Origin: Euryodendron excelsum | Lineage: Eukaryota > Streptophyta > Magnoliopsida > Ericales > Pentaphylacaceae | Direction: 5' to 3' | NCBI GenBank assembly: GCA_033060915.1 | Contig: CM065383.1 | Span: 10,108,501-10,172,500 of the forward strand | DNA: 64,000 nt | Shown here: piece by piece, positions 1 to 11,613 of the stretch | Layout: each line of letters opens with the position of its first letter | Numbering within the stretch: the stretch's first letter is position 1 | Translations under genes and position numbers: made by a program | Notes under the pieces: generated by a model | Database searches by the model: none | Told to the model about the DNA's origin: nothing | Seen by the model: only the letters and a program-made list of their open reading frames with translations

Positions 1-58
1 CCCTAAACGCGGTAAGGGCCGACGGACCGTCTAACATCTTTCGAAGACGAGAAGCCAT
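1..58 (-). pseudogene. 5' end of the Tat-clade antisense ORF (truncated by window edge)
   Basis: Read on the minus strand, an ATG at 58 opens a frame beginning MASRLRKML. It corresponds to the starts of the antisense ORFs of element B (ATG at 24016) and element A (ATG at 38917). Only about 19 codons lie in the window, so its state cannot be judged. The family carries a domain that I recognise as the 'putative gypsy type transposon' domain (PF04195 type). Confidence 0.6.
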
Positions 59-416
59 CAGGGGGCAACTGTCAAAACACAGAAACTACACTGTAGAGCA
101 AAAGAGGAGTGGGCTCGAGGAACACTTACAGTGGTGAGTGCCGAAATAGCCGACGCACATGCTACTCAAAAGGCAAAGAAAAACCAAGTGTTTTTCGACT
201 GAATAGGGCATCGCTCTTTTATACGCATCAGTGCTGTCGGTTCGTGCACGGGAAAATGGCAGTAATCATGACTCTTTGTCGAAACGTCGCATCTGCCGTC
301 GATTCGATGATACCCCACAGTGAATCTTTTAAAATCCTCGCCAGTTATGTGGCTAGGTGACCGTTACAGCCCTTGGCCGTTTCAGAAGCCAAAACGACAC
401 ATAGGCTGGGGGCAAT

Positions 417-1022
417 TGTGGGGGAATAACCCCCGGCCCAACCCAATGGGTGAGGCCCAATCTACGCAAATTAAAATTGGGGCTGCTTAGCGACCCAGAT
501 CAAAGATAGAGGGAGGGCCGGCCTTGATTGCCGACCTCCTCCCCACTGTAGCCCAAACCGTGAAAGGCGGGCCCAAACTGCTAGTGGTCTTCAAGCATTA
601 AATGCAGAGTTGACTTGCATTAAATGCACAAGTAGCTGCCCACGCAACGTCGACGTGCACGTCCGGTCAGCCGGAATCCCCCGCGACGGTGCGCTAGACC
701 CTGTAAGTAATCAGGCAGCGCCAATGATGATGCCTACCCAGCAAGCCATGAGAGCCTGCTGATAGGTCAATGCAAAACACACTCCTTCGAGAATCCTATA
801 AATACCCAAGGCATCGAGAGTCAGGTATGGACAGTGAACCCCAAGTATTCAGAACTTTCATTCATTTTTATCTCGATTAAGCCTGCTGACTTAATCTTCA
901 GAGTGTGATCGGCCCACTAAGGGTCGACCCATTCTAACCTTCTTGTCTTGCAGAAAGAGTTTGGGCTCATCCATTTGGGGCTTGAGAGTTCGGCTGAGCC
1001 TTCCCGGAAAATCCCACTTACA
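417..1022 (+). repeat. 3' LTR of element 0
   Basis: It begins TGTGGGGGAATAAC and ends CCCACTTACA, so it has TG...CA termini. It is about 606 bp and similar along its length to the two LTRs of element B (14801-15381 and 24297-24879). It holds a TATA box (tataaata near 797) and the shared block gcatttaatgc/ttaaatgc seen in the related LTRs. Confidence 0.85.
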
Positions 1023-3189
1023 GTGTATATCTAAGTTTGTGCTGGTTATGACATATCTAACTTTTATGTTAATTGTTATGTGTTGACTGTATTTCATAGT
1101 GTTCTTTGATTGTATACTTATAGTTATCGACGTTCCTAATGGTACTACCAGAAAAATATACGTAAAGTAATCAACGCACATGTTATAATGTTCAAATGAG
1201 TGTGAGAACGGATGTAGTAAGCGAGGAAAAAGTATTAGACATGGTGATGATGTAACTTCAGTAGCTTAACGTCCAGATTCGCCTGTCTATAAACACTTAG
1301 TTGATTTAGTAACTTGATTGCTGGAAAAATGAAATCCAACTCTTCATTGAGTTAATGTGTACTACTTTGTTAAATTCTGAATAATCCAAGAAATGTGGGG
1401 GGAAGCTTTGTTTTCTCCAACACTCGTTCTCATTAGGACACCCTACAGAACACTGTGTTAACATCGACAGAATTATAGATCAGGTTATTCGTAATCTAAG
1501 TTGTAAAATAGTGTGAGTGTGTATTCCCTAGTCCACATGAACACAGTTGTGCATGTAAATGTCGTGGTAGACGATAATCCGTCTGAAATCTAGAGGTGAG
1601 ACATTCTTTGGGAATGAACTTCTTTTTGCATTTGCTTTCCATTCTAAGAGTCTTGTATACTTTATGAGTAAGCAAGAGAGCCAAGACTTTAAGTCAATGG
1701 TTGGAAGGAAGAATAGTTCTAAATATAAAAAGGAGAGAATGACTAATTTGAATGGTTTTAACTTTCAAAGTTAGAGGTGAAATCTCAAGAGAAAAAGGAA
1801 CTAAGTACAGCCTCGATAACTTTAGTAAAGTAAAGAGATGTACGAAGTTTCATTATATCTGAATCATAATAATATTTTATATAGTGGTAAAACTAAATAG
1901 GTAACAAACGATCTTCTTGATGGATCTAAGAATGAGTTTATCCAAATGGTTCAAAGAGTATAGTCTAAACTCAAATACTTAATAGATATGTGACGAGATC
2001 TAGTCTTGGTAGTTGTGACTTTGTGATATGAGTTCACGCAAGTGACAAGGGTAAACATATCTTGGTAGAAATAAAGTATTTTATTCAAACCCAGAGTTAA
2101 TCCACTGGAAGGTGACAGTCTTGTGCTACAAATGAGCACTGATCACATATACATCCAGAAGTACCAGAGAGGATACAACGTGAAAACTTGATTTATGGAT
2201 CAGAAGATACTAAATCCATAAATGGATAAGTCTTACAAGAAGTACTTTAATTTCTTGGAAAATTCTCGCAATAGAAATAAACAACTAGATTCTGTGAAGG
2301 AATCAAGAGCTAGGGAATAAGTATCAAGTGACTTCTTAAATGTCTTAAGACACAGAGAATTTTTTATAATGACAAAACACAACACACATGTCTATTAAAA
2401 GTCATTATTTGCAAGAATGTACTATTCAATGATTAATAATTTAATCAAAGGATATTGAGAGATCATCTTACTATTAGGCCTGGTACGAGATCGAAATTCA
2501 TTCATTGAGAGAATTAGGTATTAAAGCCTATTAACTTAAAAGTTACCTTAATGGCAACCCAATCTAGTTGACTGGAGATCCCAAGATCTAGGTTCAACGG
2601 GACAACCGAATTAAGGTCGACTTAGTATAAATTAATGGGGAACTTTGCTCCACTGCCTAATTCTATGGTGAAATATTGATTACCTGAATATTGTTAGGAT
2701 AAGTTATAGATTTTAATATAGAAGGAGTATGGCAGGATACTCATATTAATAAGCATATACTTTTAATGATTTTTATTACTTGGCTACCAAGTAGAGTATG
2801 TATAACTGCTCACTCTATAAGAAATCACCTATATGAGTGTGATGGGGGCCACTTCTATGAGAATTGTAAAGGCTTCAATTCTCTAGAGCACTCATGAATA
2901 CTAGGAAAGTTCATGGCCAAAACGAACACAACCGAAGAATCAAACTTGGAAGGGGAAGAAATCGTGTGAATACTGTTGTCTCGGTTTATACAAAAAGCAG
3001 AACAGTTCAAGACATCATGTTTACTGATCAGCCAAGAAACCCGATAGTATTTCACTAAGGAAGGTTCAGAGCCAAAAGTCATATTTCTTGATGTTATGAT
3101 TTTTCCGCTCTACTCTCTCTTTTACATTTGTACATCTACATTTCTTTGTGCATTATTTTTTGACAGCCAATCTCATTCATATGAGGGAT
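1023..3189. other. Degenerate non-coding stretch, possibly the decayed interior of a copia-type element
   Basis: No open frame over about 96 codons and no recognised protein. It precedes a TG-starting LTR-like sequence whose left neighbour (gagggat) resembles a polypurine tract, so it may be the internal part of the same element. I could not identify RT, integrase or RNase H motifs. One frame near 2850 reads C-x3-H-x4-C, weakly like half a zinc knuckle. Treat as unassigned. Confidence 0.3.
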
Positions 3190-4670
3190 TGTTGGTATAT
3201 TTGGTATGACACACTAACTTTGAGCCATTGTTAAGGTGAGACCCACATGTCCTTTTTAGTGGGTCCAAAGTGCTTCGTATTCTCCTCCATGAGAAGATGA
3301 AGAACAAATATCTACTTGCTCAAATTTATGGAGGTTTGAATGAGATAATGACCTCCAAAATAGGTACCATGAGTATGGTTATTGAGTGGAACTAAAGACT
3401 TGTCCCACATTGATTTTCTATGAAAAAAGTGATGGGTATATAAAACATATGTTTAAAGATGGTTTTGGGCCCCAAGGGGCACCCCACTTTTGTGGAAGGG
3501 GGAGGACCATTGGAACCTATGGGTTGACCTAATACTCCACACACGCGCTTGCCGCCACCGCCGCCTACCCGTTCGTTCGGCCGGCTCGGCTTGGTTTGGT
3601 TCGGGTGCGAGTGCGATTAAAATAATATTGAAAAGGCTTGGGTCAGTTTAATATTTAATTTTTGAACGTAGTTTGAACCATAACTATGTGGACCGGGTAG
3701 AATCGAACCGGTTCAATTCTAACGATCGTGACCCTTCCTAAGGGCGTGTTTGGCTGGCACCATTTCGAAGGGGTGCGAATTTTTCTATAAATAGAAAGAT
3801 TCCCCCTCTGAATTAAAACGGTTTTTTTATATACAGTTTTATATTCTGTTCCGTTCGTCTCTCTCTCTCTCTGTCTCCGGCGATCCGTGATTCTGCCCAG
3901 AAGATTTCGACAACGTCCGTTCACATCTCCGGTAAAGTGCTACTCAGTTTCCGGCGACTGTTCCAAACAGATTCTGACTGTTCAATCAGTCCTTTCTCAT
4001 CTTCATTTCTGACTTAGAAATTCTATACGAATTTCTATCTAGGTTTCTATCCGTTTAATTTTACCGATCATGTTTTCAGATGATTATATTCATATACTGT
4101 GTGATGAATTTTTGTGAAAATTCCATCACTTTCTTCTGTGTTTCTGTAGTGAATTTTACCATTAAAATTCTACAGAATGATTGTAGTTTTTTGTGTAAAA
4201 AATACTGTCTGTCCATTATCATACCATATTGATTTTATCAGAAACGGTGTAGGTTTTTGTATAAAATTCATTGTCATAATTCTGTGTTGAATTAGACAGA
4301 AATTTTCTTATGTTTTCCTTCATACATATTGCATTCATACTGTACATGGAGAGAGTAGAATTTGACATTTGCATTCGCTGGACCTGAATATTGTAGTGCT
4401 ACTTATTCAATGTCATAATTATTTTATTTTAGAGATAAACACTCATTAATCTCATGAGCATTTGTGTAAGGGACGAATCTGTCTTAATAAGAGAGTGTGC
4501 AATACTTGACTTGATATACCTTTGATTGCATATTTTATTGCTTTATTGCCTATGAATTATTTAGTATGCTATGTCATATTATTACACACATATTATTTAT
4601 TATGTTTAATTTTACTTTATTATAGTTAGAGTTTATGTGAAAAATATTATACAATATTTTTTTTCTAGCA
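3190..4670 (+). repeat. Probable copia-type LTR (3' LTR or solo LTR)
   Basis: It starts TGTTGGTATATTTGG and ends tttctagCA, about 1.48 kb, preceded by gagggat (polypurine-like). Two TATA boxes lie inside: tatataaaa at 3437 and tataaatag near 3787. A CT-rich leader follows (around 3857-3875), as in plant LTR R/U5 regions. The right end abuts F-box homology exactly at 4671, which supports it as an insertion boundary. No partner LTR or target duplication is visible in the window, so boundaries and superfamily are tentative. Confidence 0.5.
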
Positions 4671-4986
4671 AGAACAACCCTGTGAAGCTAGTACTGGCAA
4701 TAACTCTAGAATTACGGAAATGTTTGACAGTAAAATCCACCTGTCGTGTCAACTCCGACAAGCTTTTCGATATATACTTGAATTTGAAAACAGTTTTCGG
4801 TGGCAAATGCGAAAAGATCTCTAATATGATTTCATATTTTGCCGGCAGTTTTGAGAATATCTCTGATATGATTTCTGTCTCTTCTTCTTCTGCTTCTTTG
4901 ATAGTAATCGACTCGTCATTATCTTTCAGAAGAACTGAGGATTGTTGGTTTTGTTCTTCCCATTCAATGGGTGCTAGCGAATCCAT
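4671..4986 (-). pseudogene. Truncated F-box gene copy (copy A), interrupted by an LTR
   Basis: From the ATG at 4986 the minus strand reads about 105 codons closely similar to the N-terminus of the intact F-box gene at 9292-10752. It shares the acidic run (EEEETEIIS), the F-box core around LPPKTVFKFK and the segment up to TSFTGLF. Homology stops abruptly at 4671, the end of the LTR-like sequence, and the frame then runs into a stop within it at 4633. The rest of the gene (FBA domain) is absent on the near side. An F-box alone could in principle bind SKP1, but I see no evidence that it is expressed. Confidence 0.85.
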
Positions 4987-6000
4987 GTTTCTGCGAGAAG
5001 TTGGAACAAAGATTGTCACGATACTAAAATTAAATAAGTGAGAAGTATAATGGATCAAAATAAAATAAAATAAACAAGCTAAACAGGCAATCTAAGGGGT
5101 AAAAAACAATCGGAAGAACTCAGTGACCTTAATAACGAGTTCTAATTCGTGCCCGGCCATGGAACACAACTATTGCCTTTCGCAGAAGACCAAACACAGA
5201 AAGAAGATTACAAACTCACACTGTAAGAAAACAAAACTGCAGAATGAAGGCCTTTCACAAATCTGTAGAATATCTCCACAGAATTATTAGAATCGCAGAC
5301 AACTATTGATTAAAAGAACAATTAAAATAAAGAGAATTCTCTCTAAATATTTTTAATTACCAAAAGCTGTCTGGAGCAGGGCCTTACATTGTATTTATGA
5401 GAGAATTAACCTCTTAAACCTAGTTGGGCTAGAATTAGTATTTTGCATTGATAAGAGAATTTAAACCTAGTTGGACTGGAATTTGTACGTTGAAGCTAAA
5501 TCTTAAACCTAGTTGAATTAGGAAAATAGGAAAAATTAGATAAATTCAAATTAAACTCAAATTTGGATATTAAAAACTTAGAAACTTTCTAAAAACACAT
5601 AGACAAAATAGGAAACTCTTATACAAGTTATAATCAAAACAAAAGTTTCTTAAAATTGCAAAAATAAAATTTTTAATTCCTAAACTATGGAACTTGGCCA
5701 AAAATTGACAAGCTTCATGAAAATTCCATGGATCTTGATTTCAATCACGTTTCCAATTATATTACCAAGTTTTTTCTTCCATGATTTTAACTTTTCAATT
5801 TTTATTTTTTTTTCCCTTTAAAACTTGTGAAAGGAAAAGGGTAAGGAATTAATTGTTGAGTTTTATAAAAAAAAATGAAAAAAATAAATTTTCTTCGTTT
5901 AAAATTTAAGGAAAAAATAATAAAGTAACTATTAAGGAATCAAGAAAAGTTAGAAAGAAAATCAATATTTTTTTGAATTTTTCCTCTTGTTAGAAACGTT
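4671..6000. repeat. Duplicated block, copy A (F-box 5' part plus upstream flank)
   Basis: Beyond the F-box fragment, similarity continues: 5200-5645 matches 10870-11330. At 5641-5670 (aaaagtttcttaaaattgc) it matches the sequence that in copy B is split by the retroposon and by element A (11325-11334, 11621-11628, then 39931 on). It then continues to about 5990, matching 39936-40260. Copy A therefore preserves the pre-insertion order of copy B. Most of the block is AT-rich with no ORF. Confidence 0.8.
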
Positions 6001-6574
6001 CCTGAAATTTTCTTCTCCTTCTCATTGTTGCCAATGATGCTCTCCATTCCAACCATAGAATGAAGAACTCTATTTCATCTATTGAGGTATTGACATATCA
6101 CTTAAAATAAAAATTAATGGTTAAGATGAGTTAACTTAAATTTTTTTAAAGAAAATTAATTTGGTGATTATATATAAGAAAATAAATTATAATTCAAAAC
6201 GACCTAATTTTGATAAGATATTCTATAATACTTCATTTTATATATTCATTGATGTAATGGAAATCTCCATATTAACCATGGAATAGAGATAATCCAAATC
6301 CGTAGTTTTTTGTTTGATTAATTTGAAAAGCAAGATATAGCATGATTTGGCAATATAAAAGGTTGCTTTTATTAATTGATTTTATTATTATTATTATTAC
6401 TATTATGCAAAAAAGCACTAGTTTTTGGTGCACAACTGTTTCTCCAACACGATCCCTCAATAGTAGTGTAAACTTTGCTCTCTAAGTCCACAGGTTTCTC
6501 CCTTTGCTATTTGAATTTGAATCGGATGCTGTAGTTCTGATCACTGACTCACCCAAAGATTTTCAAAAAATGAA
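6001..6574. other. AT-rich intergenic DNA
   Basis: I see no gene. A short ATT tract lies around 6380-6405. Confidence 0.6.
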
Positions 6575-6884
6575 AATAATTTTATAGACAATGATATCTT
6601 ACATTAAATTAGTCAGTAAGAAACTTATAAAAAGGGTGGGAGGCAACGTGGGTAACTAAATTTTACTAAGATTTATTAATTCTGATTCCCACGATTTTTC
6701 AAAAGATTACGAAAGAGTTTTTGTTTTTCTTCAAATTCCACCAAATCAAATTAAATTCAAACTATTCCAAATATATCAAATTCCACAAGTACATTCCAAA
6801 CAACTCTAAAATCCACAAATGGGAAAATCAAAATCCACTTCAGTTTATTCAGAAAGTAATATGTTAACTTAAACAAAACTATAA
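6575..6884. repeat. Tandem duplication, copy 1 (left part; continues at 8727-8761)
   Basis: About 310 bases starting aataattttatagacaatg closely match 8785-9095. The right part of this copy, beginning tatggtttatagg, is displaced to 8727 by the Helitron. The two copies were adjacent before that insertion, with a period of about 360 bp. Confidence 0.85.
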
Positions 6885-8726
6885 TCTATACTATACATTA
6901 TAGCAATAGGTTAGGAGGTCTATGGAGCTAAAAGTTCCAATTCAATTTTCTCAAAATTTTGATTTTTTAAAAGCATATAATACATATGTCATACTATTAT
7001 TGGTTCCTTTTAATTTACTTATTTATTCTAAACTTCATAAATGCTACCTATTGATAGTTATGGTAACATTTTAAAATTTGCTTTAATTATAATTCTCCTA
7101 AAGAATCTTTATTAATTATGAATTGATAATTATGGTAACATTTTTAATTTTTTTAAAATTATAATCCTCCTAAAGAATCTTCACTAGTCATAAATTAGAT
7201 TTTAAATTTCTAAAATAGAAAGAACAAGTATTATTAATTTATTAGCACTTTGTTATATGCAAGATACATATAACGAAATACTATTGGTTCTTTTTAATTT
7301 TTTTCTTATTTCTTCTCAACTTTATAAGTATTATCCATTGATTGATATGGTAATATTTCTAAATTTTCTTTATTATGCTCCATCTAAAGAAAATTATATC
7401 TTAATGCCATAAAATAAAAATGAAACATGTAATAAAAATTATCAGAATATTTTCATTTTTATGGTCTCAATTCACACCCCTTTAAAAAATGTTTTCAAGA
7501 AAATAAATATAAAATTTAATTTTTTTTTAATAGAACTGTGATGAAATTATTATTTTTTTAAATCTTACTATTTTTTCAAATAAAATATCTTTATTTTTTT
7601 CATAGTATTTACTTAAAAATAAATTGGAAGTAAAAAATTTAATTGTAATAATATTATTTTACTTGGATAATGATACTTCAACCTTTTTTTGTCTCAAGAC
7701 TCTATTATGATTTCATGTTATTTTGTGACTTTAAATGATGAATTGTATAGCTATTTTGTAACAAAATTGAATTTAACAATAAAATTTATGGATTTTAGCT
7801 TGACCAATATTTTTAAGTATAACTTACGCAAGCATTCATAATTTCTGCGAGTATAATGACTACGAAAATTATATTAGCCGAGTCTAACTATGAACACATA
7901 ATAAAGTAATTTTTTTTAATTGGCACTTTCTAAAATTTTAAGTAACTATTTTTTAAAGATGATTAATAGACTCAAAATAATATTTGATATAACTACATGC
8001 ATGTGTTGAATTATTAACGTTAATCATTTTAAATATCTAAATTTCTAAATTTATAATTTAAGAATAATTTTCTTTATTAAGATAAATTCAAAATTTTAAT
8101 TTTACTAAGCATATTAGATAACTGATGATAAATCAAGTCTCTTTGACTTTAAAATAACAATTATTTTTAAGTAAAGATTTTAGTTTTGAGTATCTATATA
8201 TATGCGTATGTGTGTACCATTAAATGCACTCAATAGAAAATTCACCTAAATATATGAATTATACATTTAATCAACGTAGTTCCTGAATTGGAGAAAATTA
8301 AATTTTTATTCAACTAATAGTAACCTTTCTACTACCAAAACTATTTAGCCTACAGTAGCAGCACAGTGAAAACCTAAAAATTTTGTTAAGGAGGGATTGA
8401 ACTAAAAGTTCATCAATTTTGAAGAGTCAAGGCAAACATATGTGACCATGACAAAGAATAAAAATTTATTCACCTTAACAAAAATTTTAAGAGAAAAAAT
8501 CACTTTAAAATCAATTTTAATGTAAAAAAATAACTTTAAAATATTCACAATCCGCTTTTACAATTAATTGTACGACTATATTAATTATTATAGTTTAGTA
8601 TGAATCATATAATTAGTGTAAAATTCAAACATATACAATTGATAATTTATTTTTTTATAAAAAATTTAAAATTTAAAATTTAATATCTATTCTTTTAATC
8701 CGTGCATAACACGGGTTTAATGCTAG
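6885..8726 (+). mobile_element. Non-autonomous Helitron, 1842 bp
   Basis: The 5' end is TCTATACTATACATT and the 3' end is CTAG, with a hairpin (CCGTG-CATAA-CACGG, 8700-8714) eight bases before it. It sits between A (6884) and T (8727), as Helitrons do. The tandem copy at 8785-9130 reads straight through the junction at 9095/9096, so it is the empty site. There is no RepHel coding sequence: the interior is AT-rich, with an internal duplication of about 70 bp (around 7050-7195). It would need proteins supplied in trans. Confidence 0.9.
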
Positions 8727-8784
8727 TATGGTTTATAGGAGTATGAAAGGCAGGTTTCAAGGTGGGAGGCAATGTGGGTAACTA

Positions 8785-9130
8785 AATAATTTTATAGACA
8801 ATGATATCTTACATTAAATTAGCCAGTAAGAAACTTATAAAAAGGATGGGAGCCAATGTGGGTAACTAAATTTTACTAGGATTTATTAATTCTGATTCCC
8901 ACGATTTTTCAAAAGATTACGAAAGAGTTTTTGTTTTTCTTTCAAATTCCACCAAATCAGATTAAATTCAATCTATTCCAATTATATCAAATTCCACAAG
9001 TACATTCCAAACAACTCCAAATTCCACAAATGGGAAAATAAAAATCCACTTCAGTTTATTCAGAAAGTAATATGCCAACTTAAACAAAACTATAATATGG
9101 TTTATAGGAGTATGAAAGGCAGGTTTCAAA
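8785..9130. repeat. Tandem duplication, copy 2 (unoccupied Helitron site)
   Basis: It matches 6575-6884 followed directly by 8727-8761. The joint at 9095/9096 (aaactataa then tatggtttat) is the uninterrupted Helitron target. No coding sequence. Confidence 0.85.
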
Positions 9131-9291
9131 GTCTAAAACGATGACCCTTTACACCAATGAACGAAAATTTCCATGTGGAAGCAAACAATTTGCTCAAGCG
9201 ATCCCTACTGTCTCCACAACTTCCTCACTTGAACATTATAGAAAGTTCAACAAAATCTTCCTTTGCAATCGAATCACTGCTGCGGCTCTGC

Positions 9292-10752
9292 TTATATTCT
9301 TCTTCTATTTCCTTTTCTTTTTTCTCTTCGGCTCTTTTTATCCTTTTCTTCAATTTCCCTTTCTTTTGCTTCTTCCGCTCCCTTCCCAATCTGGATTGGC
9401 ACCAAGCTATGCATGTAAGGGACAGCACAACTTTTTGAATGGAACCTCCATGCACAACTTGCCGTTAACCACCGCCAAGACGATCCACCCGCCACCAGCT
9501 CTAACCTCCTATCCTTCCGTTGGTATGAAAAAATTGAATCTTGGCACCACAGCAACATCATATTGGATTCGGGTTTGTAAACTATGATCTTAAATCTAAC
9601 ACGAGGAGCAACCATCACCTTGTTCCTAATCAAAAAGGTTTCTGAATACATTCTCGAGATATCTTCAGTCAAGTTTTCAAATTCTTCACATCCTTCGATC
9701 TTCCATTCCAGTTCCTTTTTGTCATTGGTATGGAGAGACCAAACCGGAAATTCGTCGGGGAATCCATGGCAGTAGCAGAGAAGATTGTCTTCAAACTTCC
9801 ACAGACACCTTCCGAGAGGAGCCCGCGGAGCCTCTATCAACTCATAGCTGCGCTGCGATTTTTTAGCGTTCAAGTGGCATACGAGAATGCGGCCATCGAA
9901 ACAGTCCCAGAAAAGGCTTCCATTGAAGAACACCTTGGACCCCATCATGGTTTCGTGTTGCAACTCTGGAAGCCTTTTTTCCAGCTTCTCCCATTGCCCA
10001 GTTTCCGCCGACAGCATCAGCAATTCTGTGTCAGCGTCTCTACCTTTTGCCCTGAAAAGACACACAACCTTGTACTGAGGGTAACCACCGCCGGTCAAGT
10101 CTGCAAGTAAAGCATAATAAACCCGGTTGGACCTCATCCGAGGATGAGGAAGGGCCACCTTTTCCCTTGTTAAAGGGTTGCAGACGAAACAGGTGGTGAC
10201 AGAACCGATCGAATTGGTGTTGCTGCAAAGTAGGAGGCCATTGCAAGAATTAATAAGCGTGACCACGTCCTTCTCACCCTTCTGCTTCAAGAATTTCAGA
10301 GAAGGATCTGGGAGGCAACCCGCTTCAGATTCTACAAGTAGAAATTCAATTTCATCGAAGTCCATAAGCATAACCCTATCATCCGGACGTGATGCCCTTT
10401 GGTAGAACAACCCTGTGAAGCTAGTACCGGCAATAGCTCTACAATTAAGAGAGTGTTTGGCAGTATAATCCACCTGTCTTGTTAACTCAGACAAGCTTTT
10501 CGATATGCACTTGAATTTGAAAACAGTTTTCGGTGGCAAATACGAAAAGATCTCTAATATGATTTCATATTTTGCTGGCAGTTTTGAGAATATCTTTGAG
10601 ATGATTTCTGTCTCTTCTTCTTCTTCTTCTTTGATAGTAATAGACTCGGCATTATTTTTCAGAAGAGCTGAGGATTGTCGATTTTGTTCTTCCCCTTCAA
10701 TGGGTCCTTGCGGATCACCATTAGGATTAGTGCTCTGTCTGTCGCAATCCAT
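9292..10752 (-). CDS. F-box protein with F-box-associated (FBA-type) domain
   Basis: Single-exon gene, about 486 residues from the ATG at 10752. A longer frame reaches 10785 only through a GTG, so the ATG is preferred; copy A supports it with an aligned ATG at 4986. Order: acidic N-terminus (EEEEEETEIIS), F-box around residues 58-100 with LPPKTVFKFKCISKSL, then an FBA-like region with CNGLLLC, CNPLTRE, and late strands up to about residue 430. F-box proteins are the substrate-recruiting subunits of SKP1-cullin-F-box ubiquitin ligases; the F-box binds SKP1/ASK. The target is unknown. The last 40 or so residues are an unusual K/E/R-rich tail encoded by a CT-rich tract on the plus strand, and could be a recent extension. 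The 5' flank is broken by a retroposon and element A less than 1 kb upstream. Confidence 0.85.
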   Translation of the reverse strand: MDCDRQSTNPNGDPQGPIEGEEQNRQSSALLKNNAESITIKEEEEEETEIISKIFSKLPAKYEIILEIFSYLPPKTVFKFKCISKSLSELTRQVDYTAKHSLNCRAIAGTSFTGLFYQRASRPDDRVMLMDFDEIEFLLVESEAGCLPDPSLKFLKQKGEKDVVTLINSCNGLLLCSNTNSIGSVTTCFVCNPLTREKVALPHPRMRSNRVYYALLADLTGGGYPQYKVVCLFRAKGRDADTELLMLSAETGQWEKLEKRLPELQHETMMGSKVFFNGSLFWDCFDGRILVCHLNAKKSQRSYELIEAPRAPLGRCLWKFEDNLLCYCHGFPDEFPVWSLHTNDKKELEWKIEGCEEFENLTEDISRMYSETFLIRNKVMVAPRVRFKIIVYKPESNMMLLWCQDSIFSYQRKDRRLELVAGGSSWRWLTASCAWRFHSKSCAVPYMHSLVPIQIGKGAEEAKEREIEEKDKKSRREKRKGNRRRI

Positions 10753-11334
10753 GTTTATGCAAGAAGATGGATCAACCGTTGTCACAAGTATAATGAATCA
10801 AAATAAATAAAAATAAAAAGCTCAACAGGCAATCTAAGGAAAGAAAAAAAAAACAAAAAAAACAATCCAAACACAGAAAGAAGATTAAATACACTCAAAA
10901 GAACTGCAGATTGAAGGCCTTTCACCAATCTGTTCAATTTCTTCACAAAATTATTAAAATCGTAGACAACTATTGATCAAAAGAACGATTAAAATAAAGA
11001 GAAGTCTCTCTGATTATGTTTAATCACCAAAAGTTACATGGGCAGAGCTCTTGCATTGTACTTATAATAAGAGGATTTAACTCCTAAACCTAGTTTAGAC
11101 TGGAATTAGTACTTTGTGTTGATAAGAGAATTTAAACCTAGTTGGACTACAATTAGGGCATTGTGTTTATAATAGAATTTTAATCTTAAACCTAGTTGAA
11201 TTAGGTTAATAAGAAAGATTAGACCAATTCAAGTTAAACCCAAATTTGAATATTAGAAACTTAGAAATGTTCTTAAAAATATATAGACAAAATAGGAAAT
11301 TCCTAGACAATATATAGCCAAAACAAAAGCTTTT
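10403..11334. repeat. Duplicated block, copy B (left part)
   Basis: It matches copy A (4671-5650): the F-box 5' coding part, the leader, and a flank rich in the phrases 'taaacctagttggactggaatt' and 'gaatttaaacctag'. It ends at the retroposon insertion (aaaagctttt) and resumes beyond element A at 39936. Beyond the F-box coding region no gene is seen. Confidence 0.8.
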
Positions 11335-11613
11335 TAATGGAAACAAGGGATGGTCTATGGCCTGGTAAATGGAAATGGGGGATGGTCTATAGCGTACGTG
11401 CCTAGGATAGCTAAAGGTTCTACTCATGAAATGACCAACTAGGCCTTTCGCTTGAAGTTCTCTGGCACCCTGACTGCTAGTGAACTCCCTCTCCTTGTCA
11501 TTGATACTGTGAAGCGTGATATTAGAGATTCTGGCTGATTTCTTTTTGGTCTGGGGTGTTGGTTTTTTTGTTTCTCATAACTTTTTTGTTATTTTTTACT
11601 CAGAAAAAAAAAT
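11335..11613 (+). pseudogene. Retroposed 3' cDNA fragment with poly(A) and target duplication
   Basis: About 279 bases ending in an A-run (11604-11612), flanked by agctttt on both sides (11328-11334 and 11614-11620). Copy A of the duplicated block lacks it. A frame ends with a plausible C-terminus (LPLLVIDTVKRDIRDSG, stop near 11540), followed by T-rich 3'UTR-like sequence. I do not recognise the parent gene. Near the left end an 11-base phrase (ggatggtctat) occurs twice. It looks like a 5'-truncated processed pseudogene; a SINE is less likely because no A/B boxes are seen. Confidence 0.6.

Larger units (their letters stand above)
1..1022 (+). mobile_element. 3' end of a Ty3/gypsy Tat-clade LTR retrotransposon (element 0)
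   Basis: The first 416 bases match the end of the internal region of element B (around 23950-24296): the start of the antisense ORF, a spacer, and a purine-rich tract ending in gctgggggcaat just before the LTR. The LTR follows at 417-1022. The element enters from outside the window, so its left LTR and pol genes are not visible. The base after the LTR predicts a target duplication of gtgta (1023-1027), which cannot be checked here. Orientation is plus. Clade assignment rests on homology to element B. Confidence 0.85.

Noticed and set aside
9141..9587. 148-codon plus-strand frame over the 3' end of the F-box gene
   Set aside because: It overlaps the pyrimidine-rich tract that encodes the F-box tail on the other strand; composition explains it.
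10753..10785. F-box protein start at 10785
   Set aside because: The upstream codon is GTG; the first ATG is at 10752 and aligns with the start of copy A.
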